Counted from the stretch's first letter, positions 16,202 through 25,974 are shown. The stretch: 64,000 nucleotides of DNA from CALBPI01 sp038533155 (GCA_038533155.1 JBCAZH010000003.1:1-64000); one strand, 5' to 3'. The notes: generated by a model from the sequence alone, not told the origin. Program-made: numbers and translations.

Positions 16202-18751
16202 TTACAGACCGAAGTCCTTACGAATGGTGATACCAAACGTGCGCGGCTGGTTCGGATAGCCGTTGAAGCTGCCCGCCTGCGCCACCGTTGGGAATGCACT
16301 TTGCAAGAACTGATCGTCGGTGAGGTTGCGACCCCACACACCGAAGTTCCAACCGTTCGGCGATGCGAAACCGAAGCTCGCGTTCAGCAAGCTGACTTCA
16401 CGCGACGCCAACGCGGCAGGCACGTTTTCGACGATCGGCACTTCGTCCTCGTAGAGGTAGTCACCACGGACAAACGCGGTCCAACCACTCGCCAGATCCC
16501 ATGTGTAGGTACCACTGATGCTCGTGGAGATTTCGTGAATCCCTGGCGGTGTGGTGCCGGTGAGGTCACCCACTGAGCTTTCCGGGAAATCATCGTACTC
16601 AGGATCGAGCCACGTGAGTGCCCAGTTCAACTGTAGGTTGTCCGTCGGGAACCAAGTGCTTTCAAACTCTGCGCCGAACGCAGACTGCTCACCTGCGTTG
16701 ACGAGATTAAAGCCTGTGCCAGTGAACACGTTCGATTGGAAGCCCTCGATCGACTGATCGAAGATCGTGAACGCGAACGAGCCACGGTCGAACTGGCCTT
16801 TCAAGCCCGCTTCGATCACTTCGGTCTCTTCCGGACCTGCAAATCGCGTTCCGAACGCCGCATCACGAGTGACCGGATTGTTGTTCGGAATCGTAATACC
16901 GGCAGCAATCAATGCCGCTTCGTCGGTGATCAGTGGGCGAGCATCTCGAGACAGGTTCCACGACGTAGACTTAAACCCAGTTCCATAGCTGACGTAGAAG
17001 TTCAGGCTGTCGGTCAGGTCGTAAGCAAAACGAACGGTGTATGTCGTTTCCGTGTCTTCCGAGATTCCGTCTTCTACCGCGTTCGGGTAGTTCAGGAACG
17101 GCGGCAAGAACTGGAACGGCACCAACGCGAGGGTTTCGTTACAGAGCGGCGGCGGGTTCGCTGCCGAACATGCGGTCACCGAAATCGCTTGCGCTTGAGC
17201 CGCAGCTGCCGGGTTCGCCGCAATGTTCTCAGGCGTCGGTGGCAGTCCGGTCAAAGCGCCGAATGCGCCACCGAATCCAACCTGAACAAAGTCGAGGCCA
17301 GAGAACACGTCGGTGTTGTCCTGACTAACCGAGACTTCTTTGTCGTTCTGGGTGTAGTTCGCACCCAACGTCAAAGTGGCACGATCCGACAGATAGATAT
17401 CGAAGTTCGCGAAAATCGAGATCGCTTCATCATCCTGCCGCGCCGTTTCACGCGCGCCCGCACCTTCAGCGAAGAACGTACCGACGGGTAGCCCCAGCGC
17501 GCCTTCCAGGTCACTGAACGTGGTCGGCGAGGCACCTGTGGCCACCGCCAACGCCGTTCCGTAGTTACGGAAATCTGCGCCGTACAGAATCTCGGTGTCG
17601 TAGGCGACGTCTTCGTTGAAGTAGTACAACCCAAACAACGCATCAGCACGGTCACCGAAGCTCGTCGTCAGACGCAGCTCCTGGCTGAGCGTGTCGATGT
17701 CGCGATTCTCGAAGTTACGACCGATGAGGTCGGCGCCCGTGAAGTCCGAGTCGGCGTTCGCTTCGGTCGTCTGGTTGCGGAAAGCCGTAATCGACGTGAT
17801 GCTGAACGTATCAAAGTCCCAATCGAGCTGCGCAGAGATGCCGCTGTTCTCGATCACGTTCGACGTATCGAAGTTCAGGAACGTCTCAAACGAGAACGGA
17901 TCGTTCGGCACCAAGTTGCCGCCGATAGCACGGACTGCGTCGCCGGTTGGACCGTCCTGCAGGTTGGTCGTGCCACAGCAGTTCTCATCAATCTCATCGA
18001 AATCCGCGATGATGCGTGCAGAGAACGTGTCGCTCGGCTGGAACAACAACTGACCGCGCACGCCGAAGCGCTCGCGACCGTTGATCTCGCTGCCGTCTTG
18101 GAGGTTGTCGAAATAGCCGTCGCGCGTGTTGTAGTTCGCAGAGAAGCTCGCTGCTACCGTCTCCGACAGCCCGCCAGTGATGTTGCCGCGTACGACAGTC
18201 GAACCGAAGTTACCCACCAGCACTTCCGCAGAACCGCCCGTCTCAAATTGAGGCGCTCGCGTCACGACGCTGATAACGCCCGCAGACGCGTTCTTACCGA
18301 ACAGCGTGCTTTGCGGTCCACGCAAAACTTCCACGCGTTCGAGGTTCGGCAAATCAGACAATGCGGATGCAGAACGCGACCGGTAAACACCGTCAATGAA
18401 CACACCAACCGATGGCTCGATGCCCGGGTTGTTCGCGCCGTTGCCGAAGCCGCGGATCAAGAAGTTTGTGTTAGCCGACGATTGCAGCTGGGTCACCCGC
18501 AAGGATGGCACAACAGTTTGCAGATCGAGCACGTCCAAGATGACGGCTTTCTCGACGGTGTCTGCATCGGTGACCGAAACAGCGATCGGCACTTCCTGCA
18601 GTGTTTGTTCGCGCTTGGAAGCCGTAACAACGATCTCCTCGAGGAATGCTTCCTCTTGCGCGTAAATTGGATTGGTTGCGACGCCCAACAGCGCGCCGAA
18701 AGTCAGCGCTGAGCCTATCGCACTACGTCGTAACCCTTTGAAATTACGCAT
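16202..18751 (-). CDS. TonB-dependent outer-membrane receptor
   Basis: The 849-residue protein has a signal peptide ending near 'NPIYAQ', a TonB box region 'LEEIVVTASKREQTLQEVP', a plug domain with 'FLIRGFGNGANNPGIEPSVGVFIDGVY' type features and 'EVLRGPQSTLFGKNASAGVI', and a long beta-barrel ending in 'NQPRTFGITIRKDFGL' with a terminal aromatic-type strand. This subtype, rich in marine gammaproteobacteria, usually imports organic ligands such as glycans, aromatics or steroids, and its substrate cannot be predicted. It is transcribed alone, with its own terminator. The neighbouring redoxin/copper protein may process the imported compound, but that is only context. Confidence 0.95.
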   Translation of the reverse strand: MRNFKGLRRSAIGSALTFGALLGVATNPIYAQEEAFLEEIVVTASKREQTLQEVPIAVSVTDADTVEKAVILDVLDLQTVVPSLRVTQLQSSANTNFLIRGFGNGANNPGIEPSVGVFIDGVYRSRSASALSDLPNLERVEVLRGPQSTLFGKNASAGVISVVTRAPQFETGGSAEVLVGNFGSTVVRGNITGGLSETVAASFSANYNTRDGYFDNLQDGSEINGRERFGVRGQLLFQPSDTFSARIIADFDEIDENCCGTTNLQDGPTGDAVRAIGGNLVPNDPFSFETFLNFDTSNVIENSGISAQLDWDFDTFSITSITAFRNQTTEANADSDFTGADLIGRNFENRDIDTLSQELRLTTSFGDRADALFGLYYFNEDVAYDTEILYGADFRNYGTALAVATGASPTTFSDLEGALGLPVGTFFAEGAGARETARQDDEAISIFANFDIYLSDRATLTLGANYTQNDKEVSVSQDNTDVFSGLDFVQVGFGGAFGALTGLPPTPENIAANPAAAAQAQAISVTACSAANPPPLCNETLALVPFQFLPPFLNYPNAVEDGISEDTETTYTVRFAYDLTDSLNFYVSYGTGFKSTSWNLSRDARPLITDEAALIAAGITIPNNNPVTRDAAFGTRFAGPEETEVIEAGLKGQFDRGSFAFTIFDQSIEGFQSNVFTGTGFNLVNAGEQSAFGAEFESTWFPTDNLQLNWALTWLDPEYDDFPESSVGDLTGTTPPGIHEISTSISGTYTWDLASGWTAFVRGDYLYEDEVPIVENVPAALASREVSLLNASFGFASPNGWNFGVWGRNLTDDQFLQSAFPTVAQAGSFNGYPNQPRTFGITIRKDFGL

Positions 18752-18819
18752 CTAAACCCCCGTTCATGGTGCGTCAAAATGGGAATGTGGCGTGTTTGCT
18801 ACACGCGTCGAACGCGCGA

Positions 18820-18825
18820 AGTATA
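18820..18825 (-). promoter_or_regulatory. Candidate -10 element for the TonB-dependent receptor
   Basis: On the - strand TATACT lies about 70 bp before the receptor start, in an AT-rich stretch. A weak -35 candidate (TTTCTA) sits 17 bp further upstream. No other good match is seen in this 156-bp intergenic region. Confidence 0.35.
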
Positions 18826-18907
18826 GTTCACACCTATGACTTTAGAAACTCTTTATTCTCTAAACCTTTAATTATTCAGGAATAATGTTGCACAAATGAG
18901 ACATAGA

Positions 18908-20713
18908 TCACGCTGAATCTGAAATTGAATGCAGCACTTCAGGCGCGATCGCAAAGCACGTGTCGTCGAGCGTGGCGACCAACTGTAGGTCGAGACGCGC
19001 TTTAGGCAGCTCATAGACAAAGAAATATTCGAAAGCCGCATGCTTGCCGGCATAAAACGGCTGATCGGCTTGCCCTTTCGACGCCCGCTCCGCAGCCAAA
19101 GCCTGTCGCAGCCAGAGCCACCCGACAACGACATGGCCAAATGCGTTCAGAAACAGCGTTGCATTTGCCAGCGCCAGGCCTTTGTCCTGACATTCACCTG
19201 TCACGTTAACCGCCTCGAGCACTTCGGCCCATGCGCCATCCAGCGCCGCGGCCTGCGCCGCGAACTTTTCACTCGACTTGCCGGCTTCGAGGTCCGGTGA
19301 CATCTCCGCGGCCAACAAGTCGAGTGCCGCGCCATTTCCCAGCCGCACTTTCCGACCCAAGATGTCGATGCCGTGAATCGCCCATGTACCCTCGTGGATA
19401 TGATTGAGCCGATTGTCGCGATAGAACCGTTCGACAGGATAGTCCCGCGTGTAGCCATAGCCGCCAAGAATCTGAATGGCGAGCTTGTTGGCCTCCAAGC
19501 AGTATTCGGATGGCCAGCTCTTAGCCACTGGGGTTAAGAGCTCAAGCAACAACTCGAGTGCTTGGCTCTGTTCCTTCTGCTCCGCGATCGCCTGGCGGTC
19601 TTGCAGCCATGCGCAATACTGAATGAGCGCAAGCCCCCCTTCGACCCAAACCTTCTGTGCCATCAGCATGCGACGCACGTCGGCGTGCTCAATGATCGGA
19701 ATTTGCGGGGCAGCGGGATCCTTGGCACCGATCGGACGACCCTGACGACGTTCATGCGCATAGTCGAGGGAATACAGGTAGCCGCCCAATCCCGCCATGA
19801 CCGCTCCAAGCCCGACACCGATCCGCGCTTCGTTCATCATGTGGAACATGTTGGCGAGGCCTGCACCCTCCTCGCCGACGAGATAACCGACGCTCGCCCC
19901 ACCTTCACCGAAATTCAAAAGACAATTAGTTGTACCTCGCTGCCCCATCTTATGGTTCAAGCCGGCGAGCGCGATGTGGTTGTAGTCCCCGACACTGCCG
20001 TCCGCCTCGACGCGGAACTTCGGTACCAAGAACAGAGAAATGCCTTTCACACCGGCCGGTGCATTCGGCGTTTTCGCAAGCACCATGTGCACGATGTTTT
20101 CGCTCAGCGGATGATCGCCACCGGAGATCCACATCTTCGTGCCCTCCAGGTGATACGTTCCATCTTCTTGTGGGGTCGCCGTTGTTCTAATGTCCGCCAG
20201 CGAAGATCCCGCCTGAGTTTCCGACAGACACATCGTCCCGAACCAACGGCCTTCCAACATCGGCGGCAGAAAACGCGCCTTGAGCTCATCGCTCCCGCAT
20301 GCGGTGAGCATGTTTGCATTGGCGGCGGTCAAAAACATGTAGTTACTCGCCGCAGTGTTCGCGCAAGAGAACAGTCCACCGATCGCGTGAGAGACGGCGA
20401 ACGGCAACTGCATGCCGCCGTCTTCGTAGTCGAATCCGCTCGTCAAAAGACCGGCCTCCGCATAGGCCTCAAGGGCATCCGCGACCTCCGACATCATTTC
20501 CACTTTGCCGTCGACAAACTTTGGCTCATTCGCATCCAAAGACGCCGCCAACGGCGCAAATGTGTTTTCGGCGATGGATTGAGCGGTATCGAGCACCGCA
20601 GTAATCAAGTCTCGGTCGTACTCTCCGTAGCGCTCCGACTGGAGCACACCGTCCAGATCGAATACTTCATAGAACAAGAAATCGAGGTCCCGACGACTGA
20701 CGATATGCGACAT
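18908..20713 (-). CDS. Acyl-CoA dehydrogenase, long (about 600-residue) DmdC/FadE-like type
   Basis: The ATG at 20713 (MSHIVSRRDLDFLFYEVF) is preferred over the upstream frame extension. The 601-residue flavoprotein has the acyl-CoA dehydrogenase core, with 'MCLSETQAGSSLADIRTTA' (FAD/substrate loop), 'KMWISGGDH', and 'QILGGYGYTRDYPVERFYRDNR' near residue 430, followed by the C-terminal extension seen in the group containing 3-methylmercaptopropionyl-CoA dehydrogenase and related FadE proteins. It oxidises an acyl-CoA to the 2-enoyl-CoA. It is divergent from the LiuR-like regulator and shares the 97-bp intergenic region with its operator, so it may be co-regulated with branched-chain amino acid catabolism. 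Exact chain specificity is unknown. Confidence 0.93.
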   Translation of the reverse strand: MSHIVSRRDLDFLFYEVFDLDGVLQSERYGEYDRDLITAVLDTAQSIAENTFAPLAASLDANEPKFVDGKVEMMSEVADALEAYAEAGLLTSGFDYEDGGMQLPFAVSHAIGGLFSCANTAASNYMFLTAANANMLTACGSDELKARFLPPMLEGRWFGTMCLSETQAGSSLADIRTTATPQEDGTYHLEGTKMWISGGDHPLSENIVHMVLAKTPNAPAGVKGISLFLVPKFRVEADGSVGDYNHIALAGLNHKMGQRGTTNCLLNFGEGGASVGYLVGEEGAGLANMFHMMNEARIGVGLGAVMAGLGGYLYSLDYAHERRQGRPIGAKDPAAPQIPIIEHADVRRMLMAQKVWVEGGLALIQYCAWLQDRQAIAEQKEQSQALELLLELLTPVAKSWPSEYCLEANKLAIQILGGYGYTRDYPVERFYRDNRLNHIHEGTWAIHGIDILGRKVRLGNGAALDLLAAEMSPDLEAGKSSEKFAAQAAALDGAWAEVLEAVNVTGECQDKGLALANATLFLNAFGHVVVGWLWLRQALAAERASKGQADQPFYAGKHAAFEYFFVYELPKARLDLQLVATLDDTCFAIAPEVLHSISDSA

Positions 20714-20775
20714 AAATCTTCTACTCCGACAACACGCCGGCGCGAGCATACCCCAGCTCACAATTGATTGCTGTA

Positions 20776-20804
20776 TTTACGTTAACGTCAACGTAAGTTA
20801 CAAT
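20776..20804 (+). promoter_or_regulatory. Promoter of the liu operon, probably giving a leaderless mRNA
   Basis: A -35 match TTTACG (20776-20781) and a -10 match TACAAT (20799-20804) are separated by 17 bp. The predicted start of transcription falls at or next to the ATG at 20811, and no Shine-Dalgarno precedes that ATG, so translation of the regulator is probably leaderless. Confidence 0.5.
20777..20796. promoter_or_regulatory. LiuR-type operator palindrome
   Basis: The 20-bp sequence TTACGTTAACGTCAACGTAA is self-complementary except at two positions (7-bp perfect arms). It lies in the spacer of the predicted promoter, which is where MerR-family proteins bind. It sits between the divergent acyl-CoA dehydrogenase and liuR genes and could control both. 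Confidence 0.78.
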
Positions 20805-20810
20805 TGCAAC

Positions 20811-21224
20811 ATGACCAAAACAAAATCCAATACGAGTTACGCCATTGGCGATCTCGCCGATGAGTTCGGTGTCACCACCCGCACGCTGAGATTCTATGAA
20901 GAAAAGGGATTTTTACGTCCCGAACGCCGCGGCCGCGTGCGTTACTTCAGCCAATCCGACCGCGTCCGGCTGAAGCTCCTCTTGCGTGGCAAGCGACTCG
21001 GCTTGTCACTCGATGACAGCGCAGAAATCGTGGATCTGTATGAAACGCCGGAAGGCTCACGGCGTCAGTTGAATGTGCTGCTCGACAAGCTTGCCGAGCG
21101 CCGAATGCAGCTTCAACAGCAGGCACGAGATCTAAAGGCGACGCTGTCTGAACTCGAACGGGTCGAGCAGCAATGCAAACAGGCGCTGGATGCCCTGCCG
21201 AACAAAGCGAGGAAAGCGCGATGA
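20811..21224 (+). CDS. liuR: MerR-family regulator, LiuR-like
   Basis: The 137-residue protein has the MerR N-terminal winged helix, 'YAIGDLADEFGVTTRTLRFYEEKGFLRP' followed by 'RYFSQSDRVRLKLLLRGKRLG', then a long coiled-coil dimerisation helix ('LAERRMQLQQQARDLKATLSELERVEQQ'). It lacks the cysteine metal site of MerR proper. LiuR regulators of this length control leucine and isovalerate degradation in proteobacteria, and this one is the first gene of exactly such an operon, with the carboxylase beta gene overlapping its stop by ATGA. Autoregulation through the palindrome at 20777-20796 is likely. The effector, probably a pathway acyl-CoA, is inferred from family knowledge. Confidence 0.9.
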   Translation: MTKTKSNTSYAIGDLADEFGVTTRTLRFYEEKGFLRPERRGRVRYFSQSDRVRLKLLLRGKRLGLSLDDSAEIVDLYETPEGSRRQLNVLLDKLAERRMQLQQQARDLKATLSELERVEQQCKQALDALPNKARKAR

Positions 21225-22828
21225 GCGTGATTGACAGCCAAATCGATCCGCAGGCCGACACATTTAAGAACAACGCAATGGTCATGCGTGAACTTATTGA
21301 CGACCTTCGCGGCAAAGTCTTGGAGATTACATTGGGGGGCGGCGAGGCCCGCCAGGCAAGACATATCTCCCGCGGCAAATTGCTCGTCCGTGATCGTATC
21401 CGCTCTCTCATTGACCCTGGCAGCGCGTTTCTAGAGTTGAGCCAACTCGCCGCGTACGGGGTGTACGACACGCCAGTACCGGCCGCCGGCATTGTCACGG
21501 GCATCGGGGTCATCCATGGGGTTGAGTGCGTCATTATCGCCAACGACGCGACCGTGAAAGGCGGAAGCTACTTCCCATTGACCGGCAAAAAACACCTGCG
21601 AGCCCAACGAATCGCTTGGGAAAATCGTCTGCCATGCATCTATCTCGTCGACTCGGGCGGCGCCTTCCTTCCAATGCAGGATGACGTGTTCCCCGATCGC
21701 GAGCACTTTGGTCGATGCTTTTTTCATCAGGCAAGAATGTCAGCCGAGGGTATTCCCCAAATCGCCGTGGTTATGGGTAGCTGCACGGCTGGCGGTGCAT
21801 ACGTTCCGGCGATGGCTGACGAATCGATCATCGTTGCCAATCAAGGCACGATTTTTTTGGGTGGACCGCCCCTCGTGAAAGCCGCGACCGGTGAAGAAGT
21901 CACCGCGGAGGCTCTCGGCGGCGCTGATGTTCACTGCCGCGAATCTGGCGTTACGGACCACTACGCGCGTAACGATGCCCATGCATTACAGCTCGCGCGC
22001 GATGCCGTCGCTCGGCTGAATTGGCGCAAGCCGTCGAGTGTGCAACGACAGGCCGCCAGTGCACCGCGCTATCCCGTCGAGGAGTTGTATGGTGTTGTGC
22101 CAGCGGTCCTCAACACGCCGTATGACGTTCGAGAAGTGATTGCGCGGATCGTAGACGACTCGGCATTTCATGAGTTCAAACCACTGTACGGCGAGACGTT
22201 GGTCTGCGGCTTTGCCAATGTGGATGGCTATCCTGTCGGTATCCTCGCGAACAACGGCATCCTGTTCTCAGAGTCGTCATTGAAGGGCGCTCACTTCATC
22301 CAGCTGTGTACGCAGCGCAAGATCCCTCTAGTGTTCTTGCAGAACATTACCGGCTTCATGGTGGGCCGCCAGTACGAGGCGCGCGGAATCGCGAAGGACG
22401 GCGCCAAACTTGTGAATGCAGTGGCATGTGCCAACCTGCCGAAGATTACTTTCATCATCGGCGGCTCGTTCGGCGCCGGCAACTACGGGATGGCGGGCCG
22501 CGCTTATGACCCGCGCTTTCTATTCATGTGGCCAAATGCGCGCATTAGTGTAATGGGCGGTGAACAAGCGGCCAGCGTCCTCGCTGAGGTCAAGCGCGAT
22601 CAGCTCGCCCGCGACGGGGAAACGCTATCGGCTGAGGCTGAAGCAAAAATCAAGCAACCGGTGATCGATAACTACGAACGCCAAGGACACCCGTACTACG
22701 CCTCCGCAAGGCTCTGGGACGACGGTGTCATCGATCCTGCCGACACCCGCCAGGTGCTGTCCCAGTGTTTGTCCGCGAGCCTTAATCGCGAAATCGATGA
22801 CACGCCATTCGGCGTGTTTAGGATGTAG
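21221..22828 (+). CDS. liuB: Methylcrotonyl-CoA carboxylase, carboxyltransferase (beta) subunit
   Basis: The start is set at ATG 21221, which overlaps the liuR stop (ATGA); the longer frame would run into liuR. The 535-residue product is a two-domain carboxyltransferase of the MCC/PCC type, with 'FLELSQLAAYGVYD', 'GGSYFPLTGKKHLRAQ' and 'LVDSGGAFLPMQDDVFPD' in the N-half and 'LQNITGFMVGRQYEARGIAKDGAKLV' and 'ISVMGGEQAASVLA' in the C-half. The 'VDSGGAFLP' and 'GIAKDGAK' stretches are characteristic of methylcrotonyl- or geranyl-CoA carboxylases. It moves the carboxyl group from biotin to 3-methylcrotonyl-CoA in leucine breakdown and pairs with the next gene. Confidence 0.94.
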   Translation: MSVIDSQIDPQADTFKNNAMVMRELIDDLRGKVLEITLGGGEARQARHISRGKLLVRDRIRSLIDPGSAFLELSQLAAYGVYDTPVPAAGIVTGIGVIHGVECVIIANDATVKGGSYFPLTGKKHLRAQRIAWENRLPCIYLVDSGGAFLPMQDDVFPDREHFGRCFFHQARMSAEGIPQIAVVMGSCTAGGAYVPAMADESIIVANQGTIFLGGPPLVKAATGEEVTAEALGGADVHCRESGVTDHYARNDAHALQLARDAVARLNWRKPSSVQRQAASAPRYPVEELYGVVPAVLNTPYDVREVIARIVDDSAFHEFKPLYGETLVCGFANVDGYPVGILANNGILFSESSLKGAHFIQLCTQRKIPLVFLQNITGFMVGRQYEARGIAKDGAKLVNAVACANLPKITFIIGGSFGAGNYGMAGRAYDPRFLFMWPNARISVMGGEQAASVLAEVKRDQLARDGETLSAEAEAKIKQPVIDNYERQGHPYYASARLWDDGVIDPADTRQVLSQCLSASLNREIDDTPFGVFRM

Positions 22829-22830
22829 GC

Positions 22831-24807
22831 ATGAAAAAACTACTGATCGCCAATCGTGGTGAAATCGCATGTCGAGTTATCGAGACGGCTCGCCAGTTGG
22901 GCATCGCGACCGTTGCGATTTACTCGACGCCAGACGCGAACGCGCGTCACGTCGCGTTGGCAGATGAAGCTGTGCACGTCGGCGACGCCGCTCCTCAGTC
23001 GTCGTACCTCGACCAGGCCAGCGTGTTGAACGCGGCCCATGTAACCGGCGCTGACGCGGTGCACCCGGGTTATGGATTTTTGTCGGAGAACGCAGAATTC
23101 TCGGCTGCATGCGCAGCTGCCGGCGTCACGTTTGTCGGGCCTCCGTCTCAAGCAATCGAGGCAATGGGATCGAAGTCCGGTGCGAAGTCCATCATGGAGA
23201 AGGCTGGCGTGCCGTTGTTACCGGGCTACCACGGCGACGATCAGTCGGACGCCACGCTCAGTCAGGCGGCGGACGACATCGGATACCCGGTACTGCTAAA
23301 GGCGACCGCTGGCGGTGGCGGCAAAGGGATGCGGATCGTCGAAGCCGACGGCGATTTCGTCGCCGCATTGCAGGCCGCACGCCAGGAAGCGATGAGCGCT
23401 TTCGGCGACGACCGCATGTTGGTCGAGAAGTTTCTTGCGACACCGCGACATGTCGAGGTCCAAGTATTCGCGGACCAACATGGCAACTGCGTGCATTTGT
23501 TCGACCGCGACTGCTCAATTCAGCGGCGTTATCAGAAGATCATCGAAGAAGCCCCTGCTCCTGGACTAAGCGATGCGTTGCGCCAGCGAATGGCCAGCGC
23601 AGCCGTTGCAGCCGCCAAAGCGATCAATTACGTCGGCGCCGGTACGGTCGAGTTTTTGGTCGACAACGACGACTTCTACTTCATGGAGATGAACACCCGC
23701 TTGCAAGTCGAGCATCCCGTCACCGAAGCGATCACCGGCGTTGACTTGGTCGCCTGGCAGCTCACTGTTGCGGATGGACAGCCAATACCGTCAACACAAG
23801 CTGAACTTCGCTGCACAGGACATGCCGTCGAGGCGCGCATCTACGCGGAAGATGCGGATGGCGGGTTCCTACCGACGCCAGGCCCGGTCACTACCCTCCG
23901 GTGGCCCGATACCTCACCGGCACCGCGGATCGACACCGGCGTGCGACAAGGTGACATCGTTAGCATCCACTACGACCCAATGATTGCGAAAATGATTTGC
24001 CACTCGAGCACGCGGTCGGGGGCAATCCGGGCATTGCAGACCGCAATGCGAGACACGCTCATCGGTGGGCTGACGACGAACATTGATTTTCTGCTTCGCG
24101 TCCTCGGCCACGAGCAATTTCAAGACAGCATCCCGACCACCGCGTTTCTTTCGGAACATGCAGATGCGCTTCAGCTTGGTACGCCCGACGATGCCGTTAT
24201 CGCCGCCTCCGCATTGATCCTTTGGAATAGCCACATGACGAAACAACCCACGTCCCCGTGGCATCTCGGCAATGGTTGGTGGCCAAACATCACACCGAAA
24301 GTCGCCGTCCGACTGTCAATTGCAGAACAAGACTACGACCTGTCAATCCGATTCGAACGCCGCACCCCGATAGCCGTCGAATGGCATGATCGGTCGATCA
24401 CTATCGACGATGTTCACTTCGACGGCGAATCGATGGTTCTCGCCCAGAACGGTATCCGAACAACGGCGCGCTTTATCCAAGTCGACAACACTTGGTGCGT
24501 TGCAGTCGGTTCGCGTCAGTGGTGGGTCTACGAACGTGCACCCGACCTTGGCGAGGCAGCGGAGCGCGCCAGCGACGGCACAATCAAAGCGCCGATGACG
24601 GGCAAGGTGGTCGAAGTGGCCGTCGGTGCTGGCGATACCGTTGCCGCCGGCGACACCCTACTCGTAATGGAAGCAATGAAGATGGCGCATACGTTGACCG
24701 CACCGGTGGATGGCACGGTTGCCGAGTGTCGCGCCCACGTTGGCGAGTTGGTCGACGGTGGCCAAGTGCTCGCCATCGTCAAACCGAAAGACTCTGAATT
24801 AGGATGA
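22831..24807 (+). CDS. liuD: Methylcrotonyl-CoA carboxylase, biotin carboxylase/BCCP (alpha) subunit
   Basis: The 658-residue protein begins 'KKLLIANRGEIACRVI' and has the biotin carboxylase ATP-grasp domain ('ATAGGGGKGMRIV', 'EMNTRLQVEHPVTE'), a middle BT-type region (about 450-580), and a C-terminal biotinyl domain with the attachment site EAMKM (biotinylated Lys about 25 residues into the BCCP lobe). It carboxylates its own biotin using ATP and bicarbonate. It starts 2 bp after liuB and its stop overlaps the dehydrogenase start by ATGA, so the three are translationally coupled. Confidence 0.94.
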   Translation: MKKLLIANRGEIACRVIETARQLGIATVAIYSTPDANARHVALADEAVHVGDAAPQSSYLDQASVLNAAHVTGADAVHPGYGFLSENAEFSAACAAAGVTFVGPPSQAIEAMGSKSGAKSIMEKAGVPLLPGYHGDDQSDATLSQAADDIGYPVLLKATAGGGGKGMRIVEADGDFVAALQAARQEAMSAFGDDRMLVEKFLATPRHVEVQVFADQHGNCVHLFDRDCSIQRRYQKIIEEAPAPGLSDALRQRMASAAVAAAKAINYVGAGTVEFLVDNDDFYFMEMNTRLQVEHPVTEAITGVDLVAWQLTVADGQPIPSTQAELRCTGHAVEARIYAEDADGGFLPTPGPVTTLRWPDTSPAPRIDTGVRQGDIVSIHYDPMIAKMICHSSTRSGAIRALQTAMRDTLIGGLTTNIDFLLRVLGHEQFQDSIPTTAFLSEHADALQLGTPDDAVIAASALILWNSHMTKQPTSPWHLGNGWWPNITPKVAVRLSIAEQDYDLSIRFERRTPIAVEWHDRSITIDDVHFDGESMVLAQNGIRTTARFIQVDNTWCVAVGSRQWWVYERAPDLGEAAERASDGTIKAPMTGKVVEVAVGAGDTVAAGDTLLVMEAMKMAHTLTAPVDGTVAECRAHVGELVDGGQVLAIVKPKDSELG

Positions 24808-25964
24808 TTAGCATGTTGGATTTTGATCTTGGTGAAGACATCGAGCTGTTGCGAGATACGGTGAAGCAATTCGCTGACGCAGAAATCGCACCCCGCGCTG
24901 CCGACATTGATCGTGATAACGCGTTTCCGGCAGATCTTTGGTCGAAATTCGGAGAACTCGGTCTGCTCGGGATGACCGTGTCCGAGGAATACGGCGGGAG
25001 CGGCATGGGGTATCTCGCACACGCGATCGCATACGAAGAGATTTCGCGCGCATCGGCTTCTGTTGGGCTGTCCTATGGCGCCCATTCCAATCTCTGTGTG
25101 AATCAGATTTTCCGCAATGGCTCCGACGAGCAACGTCAAAAATATTTGCCCGCACTCTGCGACGGCCGTGCAGTGGGCGCGCTGGCAATGTCCGAACCTG
25201 GCGCCGGATCTGACGTCGTCAGCATGCGTTTGAAAGCACAAGCCGATGGCGATCACTTTGTTCTTAACGGCAGCAAGATGTGGATCACCAACGGTCCTGA
25301 CGCAGACACCTACGTCATCTATGCTAAGACCGAACCCGACGCCGCCGCACGCGGCATTACGGCATTCATTGTCGAGCGCGGAACGCCAGGATTCTCGCAG
25401 GGCCCAAAACTCGACAAACTCGGTATGCGAGGCTCGAATACCTGCGAGCTCGTTTTCAAAGACTGCCGCGTCCCCGCGGCGAATATCCTTGGCAAGCTCA
25501 ACGAAGGCGTTCGAGTATTGATGTCCGGTCTCGATTACGAGCGCGCCCTGCTCGCCGCCGGGCCGGTAGGTTTAATGCAGGCCGCAATGGACGTCGTTTT
25601 GCCCTACATTCACGAGCGCAAGCAATTCGACAAACCGATTGGTGAATTCCAATTGATGCAAGGCAAGATTGCGGATATGTACGCCTCTCTCAACGCCTCG
25701 CGTGGCTATTTATACGCGGTCTGCAAAGCCTGCGATAAAGGTCGCGTCAGTCGAGCGGACTGTGCTGCTGTTATTCTGTATACCGCCGAACGCGCGACGC
25801 AAGTCGCGTTGGAGGCAATCCAAGCGCTCGGCGGCAATGGCTACATCAACGACTATCCGACCGGGCGCTTGCTCCGCGACGCGAAGCTCTATGAGATCGG
25901 CGCCGGCACCTCGGAGATTCGTCGTATGCTGGTCGGCCGCGAACTTTTTGCGGCTAGCGCCTAA
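24804..25964 (+). CDS. liuA: Isovaleryl-CoA dehydrogenase
   Basis: The 386-residue acyl-CoA dehydrogenase carries 'AMSEPGAGSDVVSM', 'WITNGPDADTYVIYAKT', the isovaleryl-CoA dehydrogenase-type catalytic Glu region 'SGLDYERALLAAGPVGLM', and 'IQALGGNGYINDYPTGRLLRDAKLYEIGAGTSEIRR'-like C-terminal signatures (mid-helix Glu instead of the C-terminal Glu used by MCAD). It converts isovaleryl-CoA to 3-methylcrotonyl-CoA, the substrate of the carboxylase encoded just upstream. Translation may begin at 24804, within the liuD stop, or at the second ATG at 24813; the second fits the family's usual N-terminus slightly better. Confidence 0.93.
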   Translation: MISMLDFDLGEDIELLRDTVKQFADAEIAPRAADIDRDNAFPADLWSKFGELGLLGMTVSEEYGGSGMGYLAHAIAYEEISRASASVGLSYGAHSNLCVNQIFRNGSDEQRQKYLPALCDGRAVGALAMSEPGAGSDVVSMRLKAQADGDHFVLNGSKMWITNGPDADTYVIYAKTEPDAAARGITAFIVERGTPGFSQGPKLDKLGMRGSNTCELVFKDCRVPAANILGKLNEGVRVLMSGLDYERALLAAGPVGLMQAAMDVVLPYIHERKQFDKPIGEFQLMQGKIADMYASLNASRGYLYAVCKACDKGRVSRADCAAVILYTAERATQVALEAIQALGGNGYINDYPTGRLLRDAKLYEIGAGTSEIRRMLVGRELFAASA

Positions 25965-25974
25965 GGGGTAAGAC

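Noticed and set aside
19562..20767. A 401-codon open frame on the + strand
   Set aside because: It runs antisense to the acyl-CoA dehydrogenase, is rich in Arg, His and Cys with no family features, and is a by-product of codon bias in the GC-rich gene.
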